From NCBI GenBank assembly GCA_002401725.1, contig NVTW01000013.1, forward strand, positions 3,761 to 40,426: DNA of 36,666 nucleotides. The letters are read 5' to 3'. The number at the start of each line of letters is the position of its first letter. Position 1 is the first letter of the stretch. The translations under genes were made by a program, and so were the position numbers. The DNA is from Gammaproteobacteria bacterium. Its GTDB lineage: Bacteria > Pseudomonadota > Gammaproteobacteria > Enterobacterales > Alteromonadaceae. Under the pieces are notes generated by a model, which worked only from the letters and a program-made list of their open reading frames with translations, did not search any database and was not told where the DNA came from. This document shows positions 25,777-34,162 of this stretch, piece after piece.

Positions 25777-27189
25777 TTAAAATTGACCTTTTAATAGTGG
25801 CTGTCCTTGTGGTAAATCAATAAATTCATCATCACAATAAACTAATTTGCCACGTAGATAAGTTTGTAAAATTTTGCCACATACCGTTTTACCCACATAA
25901 GGGGTTATTTTATGTTTGTGTTTGATCATTGCGGTGCTAATTTGATATTCACACTCATCATCAAACACGCATAAATCAGCATGTCGTCCCGGCACAATTT
26001 GCCCTTTAATTTTTGATAATCCTGCAAATTCCGCAGTTTCAAATGACATTAATCGCGATATTTCAACTAAGGAAAAATCACGCTGTTTTGCTGCCGTCCA
26101 AATAAGCGGTAAACCAAATTGTAGCGCTGAAATTCCACCCCACGCTTTGTCAAGATCGCCACTATCAATATGTTTTAATTCTGGTGTACAAGGAGAATGA
26201 TCAGAGACAATAAAACTGAGCACATCGTCTTTAAGCGCTTGCCATAATTTGTCTTGATTTGCTTGTTCGCGAATGGGTGGGCAACATTTAAATAATGTTT
26301 TTCCATCGGGAATAGTTTCCGCAGCAAGAGTTAAATAATGCGGACAAGTTTCAGCACTAAAACGTAAACCTTGTGCTTGCGCTTTTTCAATGCTGGCAAG
26401 TGCTTGTGCAGAAGACAAATGGACAATATGCACTTTGGCGTTATGCCCTTTTTTTTTGGCATCTTTTGCCGCTTTTACCATTAAAGCCACAGCATCGTTT
26501 TCCCATTTTTTCGGCCGTGAATTAAGAAAGCTTTGGTATTTATCAGTAATGGTAGCTGCGGCGCTTTTATCAGCCGCAGCGCTATGCCCACAATCTAATT
26601 CTGCATGAATTAAATAAGGGACATTGTGTTTTGCTAATATCGGTAAGGCTTTGCTAATATCTTGTTCGTTAACAGGTGGAAATTCATCAATACCTGAGTC
26701 AATTAAAAATGATTTAACTCCTAATACGCCAGCGGTTAATAATTCATCTAAATCATCAATATTATGCGGTACTACACCGCCCCAAAAACCACAATCTACC
26801 CAAAGTTTATCGCTAACAGCAGCTAATTTTTCATCAAAAGCGGCTTTCGTAATAGTTACCGGAATACAATTAAGTGGCATATCAACCAAGGTAGTTATAC
26901 CACCCGCCGCCGCCGCTTGAGTAGCAGTATTAAAACCTTCCCATTCGGTACGCCCCGGTTCATTTATATGTACATGCGAATCAACCAAACCCGGCATTAA
27001 TACTTTATTGCCGAGATCTTTAATTAAACATTTTTCAATTAAGTGATCATCAATAAAAGAAGTAAAATCAACATCATAAGGGTGAATAGCATAAATTATC
27101 TGATCTTTTATCTCGACACAAGCGGGGATCATTTCATCACCGACAATAACGCGCAAACTACGTAAAGCAAAATGAGGATGGTCATTCAT
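25777..27189 (-). CDS. allB: Allantoinase
   Basis: Allantoinase opens allantoin to allantoate. This 470-residue amidohydrolase has His72 and His74 in LVDSHVHINEPGRTEWEGF, the allantoinase signature. It also has Lys159 (GVKSFLIDSG), His195 (YLIHAELDC), a HIVHLSSAQ motif, ETCPHYLTLAAE and the terminal Asp in IVSDHSPCTPELK. Its ATG lies within the xdhC stop (TAATG). It is distinct from the dihydropyrimidinase at 12937, which lacks the NEPGRTEWEG loop. Confidence 0.95.
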   Translation of the reverse strand: MNDHPHFALRSLRVIVGDEMIPACVEIKDQIIYAIHPYDVDFTSFIDDHLIEKCLIKDLGNKVLMPGLVDSHVHINEPGRTEWEGFNTATQAAAAGGITTLVDMPLNCIPVTITKAAFDEKLAAVSDKLWVDCGFWGGVVPHNIDDLDELLTAGVLGVKSFLIDSGIDEFPPVNEQDISKALPILAKHNVPYLIHAELDCGHSAAADKSAAATITDKYQSFLNSRPKKWENDAVALMVKAAKDAKKKGHNAKVHIVHLSSAQALASIEKAQAQGLRFSAETCPHYLTLAAETIPDGKTLFKCCPPIREQANQDKLWQALKDDVLSFIVSDHSPCTPELKHIDSGDLDKAWGGISALQFGLPLIWTAAKQRDFSLVEISRLMSFETAEFAGLSKIKGQIVPGRHADLCVFDDECEYQISTAMIKHKHKITPYVGKTVCGKILQTYLRGKLVYCDDEFIDLPQGQPLLKGQF

Positions 27190-28112
27190 TATTTTGTCTC
27201 CGTTATTAAGTGAGTATCGGTAACTTGTTGAGTTAATATAGTTTTAAGTTCACGCCACTGCACACCTTTGCCTTTTGGATACTGCTGGCTTTTTGTTTTA
27301 CTTTCTTCTTGATACAAGCTGATCAATTCTCCAGCAATAGATACCGCCACTTCCATAGGTTTTTTACCTTTAACAGCAGACAAACCAATCGGGCAATGAA
27401 TTTTCTCAACTAATTGCTCATCTATATCTTGATGAGCAAAACGCTGTTGAAAGCGGCGCCACTTAGTATTAGAGGCAATTAAACCTAAATAGTTAAAATT
27501 AAACTCTTTAGAGTCAGCACCTTTAAGCAAGGTTTGGCAAAGTTCAAAATCTAACTGGTGATTGTGGGTCATCACAATAAAATAGCTATTAGTAGGCATG
27601 GTACTAATTTCACCGCAAGGATCGTCAGTTACCACGGTGGTTATATTGTTTATGCTGGTTAAATGAGTACATTGGCTAAATTGCTCTGCACGTTCATCAA
27701 CCCAAGTAACTTTAACCGGTAACGAGGACAATATTTGTACTAGTGCTTGACCAACATGGCCCGCACCAAAAAGCATAATATTTACGGCATTTGCTGAAAA
27801 ACATTCAAAAAAAACGGTTGCTGTACCACCACAACATTGGCCTAATTGCGCGGCTAATTGAAAGTGTTCTAACGATTGACTATTTTGTCCTGATTGCAAG
27901 CATTCACGCAACATCTTCTGTGCATGAGCAATAGCTTTATATTCAAGATGACCACCACCTATGGTGTCGAACGTTTCCTTTTCAGTGATCAACATTTTTG
28001 TACCACTATTACGCGGTGTTGAACCCGACACGCCCATAATAGTGATTAATACATAAGCGTCTCCTCGTTGAGAGCATTGTTGCGCCGCGGTTAACCAATT
28101 CGATTTATTCAT
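27189..28112 (-). CDS. xdhC: Xanthine dehydrogenase accessory protein XdhC
   Basis: XdhC binds molybdenum cofactor, supports its sulfuration and inserts it into XdhB. The 307-residue protein has the N-terminal GVSGSTPRNSGTKML and TIGGGHLEYKA motifs, the LGQCCGGTATVFFE segment and a Rossmann domain beginning MLFGAGHVGQAL. The C-terminal CPIGLSAVKGKKPMEVAVSIAGELI is characteristic. It lies 28 bp after xdhB and touches allantoinase by TAATG. Confidence 0.95.
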   Translation of the reverse strand: MNKSNWLTAAQQCSQRGDAYVLITIMGVSGSTPRNSGTKMLITEKETFDTIGGGHLEYKAIAHAQKMLRECLQSGQNSQSLEHFQLAAQLGQCCGGTATVFFECFSANAVNIMLFGAGHVGQALVQILSSLPVKVTWVDERAEQFSQCTHLTSINNITTVVTDDPCGEISTMPTNSYFIVMTHNHQLDFELCQTLLKGADSKEFNFNYLGLIASNTKWRRFQQRFAHQDIDEQLVEKIHCPIGLSAVKGKKPMEVAVSIAGELISLYQEESKTKSQQYPKGKGVQWRELKTILTQQVTDTHLITETK

Positions 28113-28140
28113 ATCATCAACCCTGTTATAAACCTTTCTT

Positions 28141-30513
28141 TCAACATTTTCGTGACAACTGTTGTTGCACAGCCATTACCGCAAACAATATTCGTTCTGG
28201 CGTTGCTGGCGTATCAAGTTGCGGGCTAATTTTATAACCACTAATACTCGATATAGCATCACGTAACGCTGACCACACTGACATTGCCAGCATAAATGGC
28301 GGCTCGCCAACGGCTTTTGAGTTATAAATAGTTTGCTCGCGGTTAGGATCATTTTTAAGTAGTTCAATACGAAAATCTGCTGGAATATCCGTAATAGCGG
28401 GAATTTTATAAGTAGCAGGGTTGTTACTTAGCAAACGGCCTTTATCATTCCATAATAATTCTTCGGTAGTTAACCAGCCTAAGCCTTGCACAAAGCCGCC
28501 TTCAATTTGCCCTATATCAATTGCTGGATTAAGTGAAGTACCAACATCTTGTAAAATATCGGTGCGTAATAATTTATATTCTCCGGTTAAGGTATCAATG
28601 ATCACCTCTGATACCGCAGCACCATTAGCAAAATAGAAAAATGGCCGACCTTTTGCGGTAGCACGATCAAAATGAATTTTTGGTGTCTTGTAAAATCCTG
28701 TTGCTGATAAGGAAACACGATTCATATAAGCAAGTTGCACAAACTCAGCAAAAGATAGTTGTTTATCACCAAGCTGTACTTGATTATTGACAAACTTCAC
28801 TTGCTCTGCGGTTATTGAAAAATGATCAACAGCAAAATCAATTAAACGTTTTTTGATGGTTTTAGCAGCATTTTTTGCGGCTTTACCATTTAAATCGGTA
28901 CCTGATGAAGCAGCAGTTGGCGAAGTATTGGGGACTTTATCGGTACGAGTTGCACTCACACCCACAGTATCGCTGCTTACTTGAAATTCTTCGGCAACAA
29001 TTTGCGCAACTTTAGTAAACAACCCTTGTCCCATTTCGGTGCCACCATGATTTAAGTGAATAGTGCCGTCAGTGTATATATGCACCAACGCGCCCGCTTG
29101 GTTTAAATGCTGTACGGTAAACGAAATACCAAATTTTACCGGCGTGAGCGCAAGCCCTTTCTTCAATATCAGGTTGTGTTGATTAAATTCATTAATTTGT
29201 TGGCGACGCTGTTGATAATCAGAGCTTTGTTCAAGCTGATCAATAATTTCAGCTAAATTATTATGTTCAACTTTTTGATGATAATGGGTGGTATTTCGTT
29301 GTTGAGAGCCCTCATTTTCTTTATATAAATTTAATTTACGAATTTCGAGCGGATCTTTACCTAAATAACGAGCGATATCATCCATCGCCATTTCAATAGT
29401 CATCATCCCTTGTGGGCCACCAAAACCGCGATAAGCTGTATGGGAAACCGTATTAGTTTTGCAACGATTACCCGTCACTAGCGCTTGATCAAGATAATAA
29501 GCATTGTCGGAATGAAACATTGCTCTGTCGACAATAGCATCAGATAAATCAGGCGAAAAACCACAATTGCCATTAACAGTAATATTGGCACCTTTAATTA
29601 AACCATTGTTATCAAAACCAATATGATAGTTATTTTCAAAAGGATGGCGTTTGCCGGTCATTTCCATGTCGTCAACGCGTGATAAACGCATTTTTACTGG
29701 TTTATTACAAGTATGAGCAAGCAATGCCGCGATACACGCCCAAGGTGCTGCATTAGTTTCTTTACCACCAAAACCGCCGCCCATTCTGCGAGTATCTACT
29801 ACCACTTTATTTAAGGGGATAGCTAATACTTCCGCTACTAATTTTTGTACTTCACTAGGATGTTGCGAGGAAGAATAAACCAACATGCCACCATCTTCGG
29901 TAGGTTCAACGCTAGACACTTGCCCTTCTAAATAAAAATGCTCTTGTCCACCAAGACTGATTTCGCCTTGCAATTGATGTGATGCATTATCAATAGCACT
30001 TTTCGCATCACCACGTTGCATGCTAAAAGGTGGGCGAACAAAATTTTGCTGTGCTAACGCCTCTTTTACCGTTAACACCGGTGTTAATTCTTGATATTCA
30101 ATTTTAGCGAGTTGTATAGCTTTTTTCGCTAAGTCATAGCTAGTTGCTGCCACCGCGAATATTGGTTGGCCAACATATTCAACCACGCCTTGTTCACCAA
30201 TAGGAGCAAGTACGGGATCACCTTTAAATACGGGGCCAATATCAATCTGCCCCGGTACATCATTTACCGTAATAACAGCAACCACACCTTTTGCCGCTCT
30301 TACTGCTGATAAGTCAATAGCCGTGATTTTAGCATGCGCATAAGTACTTTTACCCACTGCCGCATGCAGTTGACCTTGCAATTCATTACGATCATCAATA
30401 TAAATAGCTGAACCACTAACATGCTGTGCGGCACTTTCGTGTTTTTTATTGGCACCGACAGCATTTAAGTTATGGGAATTTTTCTGCTTAACCACATCAA
30501 TTAAATTACGCAT
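28141..30513 (-). CDS. xdhB: Xanthine dehydrogenase molybdenum subunit XdhB
   Basis: XdhB carries the molybdopterin active site that oxidises hypoxanthine and xanthine to urate. Typical segments in order are HVSGSAIYIDD, GGFGGKETNAA, the Arg-containing AYRGFGGPQGMMTIE, GGTEMGQGLFTKVAQ, ASSGTDLNGKAA and the catalytic Glu in AVGEPPFMLAMSV. The ORF track start (30534) is replaced by the ATG at 30513: AGGTGG lies six bases upstream, and it gives 790 residues and an 8-bp overlap with xdhA. Confidence 0.95.
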   Translation of the reverse strand: MRNLIDVVKQKNSHNLNAVGANKKHESAAQHVSGSAIYIDDRNELQGQLHAAVGKSTYAHAKITAIDLSAVRAAKGVVAVITVNDVPGQIDIGPVFKGDPVLAPIGEQGVVEYVGQPIFAVAATSYDLAKKAIQLAKIEYQELTPVLTVKEALAQQNFVRPPFSMQRGDAKSAIDNASHQLQGEISLGGQEHFYLEGQVSSVEPTEDGGMLVYSSSQHPSEVQKLVAEVLAIPLNKVVVDTRRMGGGFGGKETNAAPWACIAALLAHTCNKPVKMRLSRVDDMEMTGKRHPFENNYHIGFDNNGLIKGANITVNGNCGFSPDLSDAIVDRAMFHSDNAYYLDQALVTGNRCKTNTVSHTAYRGFGGPQGMMTIEMAMDDIARYLGKDPLEIRKLNLYKENEGSQQRNTTHYHQKVEHNNLAEIIDQLEQSSDYQQRRQQINEFNQHNLILKKGLALTPVKFGISFTVQHLNQAGALVHIYTDGTIHLNHGGTEMGQGLFTKVAQIVAEEFQVSSDTVGVSATRTDKVPNTSPTAASSGTDLNGKAAKNAAKTIKKRLIDFAVDHFSITAEQVKFVNNQVQLGDKQLSFAEFVQLAYMNRVSLSATGFYKTPKIHFDRATAKGRPFFYFANGAAVSEVIIDTLTGEYKLLRTDILQDVGTSLNPAIDIGQIEGGFVQGLGWLTTEELLWNDKGRLLSNNPATYKIPAITDIPADFRIELLKNDPNREQTIYNSKAVGEPPFMLAMSVWSALRDAISSISGYKISPQLDTPATPERILFAVMAVQQQLSRKC

Positions 30514-32080
30514 GATCAACCACCTGTGTGGCAATTATTTGCTGCTTGTTGAGAACTAGCGAGTCATTATTCAACTCAATAAAACATTTTTGTAAGAGAT
30601 TTTGCGCCACCATCATGCGATATTCACTGGAAGCACGTACATCTGACATCGGTTGAAAATCTTGGTGTAGCACCTGTTTAGCCGCATCTATTGTGCTTTG
30701 TTGCCACACTTTACCTTGTAATGCCTGCTCGCACAGTAACGCACGTTTGGGTATCTCCGCCATGCCACCAAAAGCAATTTTTATACTTTTAACTTGCTGC
30801 TTGTTATTAGCGCTACCATCAACATTTTTTATTTGAGGTGATAGCTCAATACAAAGTGCCGCTAACACCGCTGAAATATCATCATCTAAACGTTTTGATA
30901 TTTTATACACTTTAAGTTGTTGGTTTTCATTAAGCTTAGGAATAGTAATGTTTCTAATAAATTCAGACTCAGCTAAATCGGTAACTTTGTAATCTTTAAA
31001 ATAATCTTCAACAGCAATTTTGCGTTTACTTTGCCCTTTTTGCAGAGTAAGCGATGCCGATAACGCAATTAACGCCGGTGGCATATCACCAATAGGGGAA
31101 GCATTACCAACATTACCGCCAAGCGTACCTAAATTTCGAATTTGCATGGAACCAATACGCGCGATCATTGTTGCTAATTCAGGAAAGGGTTTTGCTAATA
31201 AATAAGTGAATTTACTATAAGGTACGGCTGCACCGATAACTAATTGTTCTTTCGACTGCGATAGTTGATTAAGCTCAGCAACATTGCCTAAATACACTAA
31301 CTGTGCAATTGATTTTGCTTGCTGAGTTACCGATAACGCTAAATCTGTACCACCAGCAACCAGTGTTGCCTGTGGATGTTCAATCAGTAATTGAGCTAAC
31401 TCATCAGCACTTTTTGGAGCAAAATATTGATTATTATCCGTAGTAACTTTAATGCTTGCAGTTAAGTTAATCGTTTGTAATGCGGCTATAGTTTGTTGCT
31501 CATTTTTAGTAAAATCATCTATTTCATCACAATTAGTTATTTCCATTGCGGCAGCAACAATGCTTTTGTAACCAGTGCAGCGACATAAATTTCCTGCGAG
31601 TGCATGCGCTACTTCTTGTTTACTAACATCTTGATTTTTTTTAGAATTTTGTTGTTCTTTCTGTTTAGCTTTTTGTTTAAGCAAGGCAAAGCTCGACATC
31701 ACAAAGCCAGGAGTACAAAATCCACATTGTGAGGCATGATTATCAACAAAAGCTTGCTGTACTTGATGTAATTTATTATTTATTGAATTAGCCGGTTTTA
31801 AGTGTTCAATCGTAATTAATTGCTTGCCATGCAAGCTACCGATAAAGCTAATACAAGCATTTACCGATTTATAATTAAGCGACTTCGAATTAAGCGATGA
31901 ATTTCCTGATAACTCAGCGATAACCACAGTACAAGCGCCACAATCACCCGAAGCACAACCTTCTTTACTACCCGATTGATAACGAATTTCACGTAAATAT
32001 TGTAAAACAGTTAAATTGGGATCAAACTTTTCTAAGGAGATCTCTTCGTTATTAAGCAAAAACTGAATAGCCTGAGACAT
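30506..32080 (-). CDS. xdhA: Xanthine dehydrogenase Fe-S/FAD subunit XdhA
   Basis: XdhA carries two [2Fe-2S] clusters and FAD, passing electrons from XdhB to NAD+. The first cluster motif is GCASGDCGACTVV (Cys42, Cys47, Cys50). The second is SQCGFCTPGF with NLCRCTGYKS. The FAD domain follows (TLVAGGTDLALSV, then RNLGTLGGNVGNASPIGD). At 524 residues it is a little long. Extra residues are a Ser/Asn/Lys repeat after the first cluster (SSLNSKSLNYKS) and a Lys/Gln-rich insertion before NLCRC. It is first in the 12-gene purine operon, with a palindromic operator and a tandem repeat upstream. Confidence 0.95.
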   Translation of the reverse strand: MSQAIQFLLNNEEISLEKFDPNLTVLQYLREIRYQSGSKEGCASGDCGACTVVIAELSGNSSLNSKSLNYKSVNACISFIGSLHGKQLITIEHLKPANSINNKLHQVQQAFVDNHASQCGFCTPGFVMSSFALLKQKAKQKEQQNSKKNQDVSKQEVAHALAGNLCRCTGYKSIVAAAMEITNCDEIDDFTKNEQQTIAALQTINLTASIKVTTDNNQYFAPKSADELAQLLIEHPQATLVAGGTDLALSVTQQAKSIAQLVYLGNVAELNQLSQSKEQLVIGAAVPYSKFTYLLAKPFPELATMIARIGSMQIRNLGTLGGNVGNASPIGDMPPALIALSASLTLQKGQSKRKIAVEDYFKDYKVTDLAESEFIRNITIPKLNENQQLKVYKISKRLDDDISAVLAALCIELSPQIKNVDGSANNKQQVKSIKIAFGGMAEIPKRALLCEQALQGKVWQQSTIDAAKQVLHQDFQPMSDVRASSEYRMMVAQNLLQKCFIELNNDSLVLNKQQIIATQVVDHA

Positions 32081-32100
32081 GTTTTATTCCGTGAAATTAA

Positions 32101-32136
32101 GTTGCATTGTTAAATTTAGTTGCACTGTTAAATATA
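32101..32136. repeat. Two tandem 18-bp repeats in the xdhA leader
   Basis: GTTGCATTGTTAAATTTA is followed at once by GTTGCACTGTTAAATATA, two mismatches in 18. They lie between the xdhA start and its upstream palindrome. They could be repeated regulator sites or a simple duplication. Confidence 0.7.
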
Positions 32137-32176
32137 GAGTACTTTTATAATAATGAGCTATAAGATAATAAAAACC

Positions 32177-32190
32177 TGACACAAGTGTCA
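32177..32190. promoter_or_regulatory. Palindromic operator TGACACAAGTGTCA before the purine operon
   Basis: The perfect inverted repeat extends on the minus strand to TTGACACTTGTGTCAGG. Its TTGACA half can serve as a -35 box, with TATCTT 18 bp on as a weak -10, so a bound repressor would block the promoter. It resembles the RutR palindrome but with the inner bases changed (TGACAC for TGACCA). The probable binder is the TetR protein encoded in the operon. Confidence 0.6.
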
Positions 32191-32203
32191 AGTAAATTTT
32201 TAA

Positions 32204-32237
32204 TTAAAAAAAGGCTATTCATCAGAATAGCCTTTAA
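32204..32237 (-). terminator. Rho-independent terminator of ggt
   Basis: AAAGGCTATTC pairs with GAATAGCCTTT around an ATCA loop. On the minus strand it is followed by a run of T. It lies about 45 bp past the ggt stop and upstream of the xdhA operator, insulating the purine operon from ggt. Confidence 0.8.
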
Positions 32238-32280
32238 AAATCGATTTTTGTTTGTTTTTTTCGCTAGTATCTTCAGTAAA

Positions 32281-33957
32281 CTACTTAAACAAGTTTGGTT
32301 TAGCCGCTCTTAATACTATCGCTTTTCCTCGTCCACTTGCTTCAGAACCAGCTTCTAACTTGCCATTGCGATTAACAATAACATGCATGTCACCAAAACG
32401 ACGATTATCCAAAACATAGCCCATAGCAGTTAATTGTTTTTTCACTTCAGTGCGTAAACCATTATGATGGCGAATAACATTTTTAGGCCAAAGTTGATGA
32501 TGAAAACGAGTGGCATTTACTGCTTGTACAGCGGTCATATTAAATTCAGTGACATTTAAAATAGACTCATACACTGAACTGATAATCGTAGTACCACCGG
32601 GCGAACCAGTAACCATAAATACTTTATTATCTTTTAAGACAATAGTTGGAGTCATTGATGATAACATCCGTTTCTGCGGTTGAATTTCATTCGCTTTACC
32701 GCCCAAAGCACCAAAGACATTAGCCACACCGGGCTTAGCACTAAAATCGTCCATTTCATTATTTAAAATAAAACCAGCGCCCGTTACCACCATGCCGCTA
32801 CCAAAACCTAAATTCAGTGTCGTGGTGTTTGAAACCGCATTACCCCATTTATCCATCACTGAAAAATGCGTAGTTTGCTCGCTTTCAACAATACCCGGTT
32901 TAATTTTTTCTGTGGTCGATATTTTAGTTAAGCTAATGCCTTTAGCACGCTGTTTTAAATACTGATCAGAAATAAGCTCAGCTTGTGGCACGTTAACAAA
33001 ATCAGGATCACCTAAAAAATTGGCTCTGTCAGCAAATACCCGCTTACCTATTTCAGCCAATAAATGAATATAGGGTGCTGAATTATGCTCTAAATGCTGA
33101 TCTGGTTTTTTCATTTCGTACATTTTGAGCCATTGAATAATAGCTATGCCGCCAGAACTCGGTGGTGGCGATGTTACTACTTGGTAACCATTCCAATCAG
33201 CCATAACCGGCGTTCTTGATTTGGCCTGATAAGCCGCTAAATCTTTTGTTGAAATTAAACCGCCATGCTTTTTCATAAAGTCGCTAATTAGCGTTGCAGT
33301 TTTTCCTTGATAAAAACCTTTTTCGCCTTGATCGCGAATACGGATCAGCGTTTGTGCTAACTCTGGTTGCTTAAATAAGGTATTAGTTTGTGCTTGTGAA
33401 AAGTGATCTGCAAAATTAACGTGTAAATTTTTACGCTTTATTTTTTTAAGATAATAATTAACGAAATGCCCTAGTTTTTCTGGTACAACAAAACCTTCAT
33501 TCGCTAAATTCACCGCTGGTTGTACTAAAGTTTTCCATGGTAAAGAACCATATTTTTGATGAACTAACCACATTCCTGATACTGTACCCGGTACACCAGA
33601 GGAAAAAATGCCATATAAAGATTTACCCGCAATAACATTACCCTGTTCATCTAAATACATATCTCGGTGAGCGGTTAAAGGTGCTTTTTCACGATAATCA
33701 ATAAAATCATTTTTACCGTCTTTATGCACTAACATAAAACCACCACCACCTAAGTTGCCTGCTTCAGGCAAAGTAACCGCTAATACAAATTGTGCCGTAA
33801 TTGCTGCATCTATTGCATTACCACCTTGTTTGAGTATTTTCGCCGCAGCATCCGCACTAAAACTATCTGGCATGGCAACCGCGCCTTGATTATTGCCAGC
33901 ATAAACAAATTGAACAAACAGCATACAGAAAGCTGCAATATATAGTTTCATTTTCAT
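32281..33957 (-). CDS. ggt: Gamma-glutamyltransferase (secreted, autoprocessing)
   Basis: The enzyme hydrolyses glutathione and other gamma-glutamyl compounds or transfers the glutamyl group, normally in the periplasm. A signal peptide MKMKLYIAAFCMLFVQFVYA precedes the mature protein. The Ntn-hydrolase precursor is predicted to cleave between Gln361 and Thr362 (SEQTTHFSVMD), Thr362 becoming the nucleophile. DYREKAP, PPPSSGGIA, NNEMDDFS and GSPGGTTI are the expected substrate-site motifs. Its 558 residues are near the family norm (~580). It has its own terminator and is divergent from the aldehyde dehydrogenase gene; it is probably not functionally tied to the purine operon. Confidence 0.95.
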   Translation of the reverse strand: MKMKLYIAAFCMLFVQFVYAGNNQGAVAMPDSFSADAAAKILKQGGNAIDAAITAQFVLAVTLPEAGNLGGGGFMLVHKDGKNDFIDYREKAPLTAHRDMYLDEQGNVIAGKSLYGIFSSGVPGTVSGMWLVHQKYGSLPWKTLVQPAVNLANEGFVVPEKLGHFVNYYLKKIKRKNLHVNFADHFSQAQTNTLFKQPELAQTLIRIRDQGEKGFYQGKTATLISDFMKKHGGLISTKDLAAYQAKSRTPVMADWNGYQVVTSPPPSSGGIAIIQWLKMYEMKKPDQHLEHNSAPYIHLLAEIGKRVFADRANFLGDPDFVNVPQAELISDQYLKQRAKGISLTKISTTEKIKPGIVESEQTTHFSVMDKWGNAVSNTTTLNLGFGSGMVVTGAGFILNNEMDDFSAKPGVANVFGALGGKANEIQPQKRMLSSMTPTIVLKDNKVFMVTGSPGGTTIISSVYESILNVTEFNMTAVQAVNATRFHHQLWPKNVIRHHNGLRTEVKKQLTAMGYVLDNRRFGDMHVIVNRNGKLEAGSEASGRGKAIVLRAAKPNLFK

Positions 33958-34162
33958 AATTCACCAATTTTGATTGTTAGAAAATAATTTACCACAAAAA
34001 TAATATATCTAGTGAATTATTAATGCTGTTTTTTGGATATTTAATAAACTTAAATAAATTTTTAGCACATTTTATATTTTTAACTATGATTAATACCAAG
34101 CATTCATTAGAAAGAACTAAACTACCCCGTATTAACCAAAGTTACAATAAAAGGAAGAAGAT

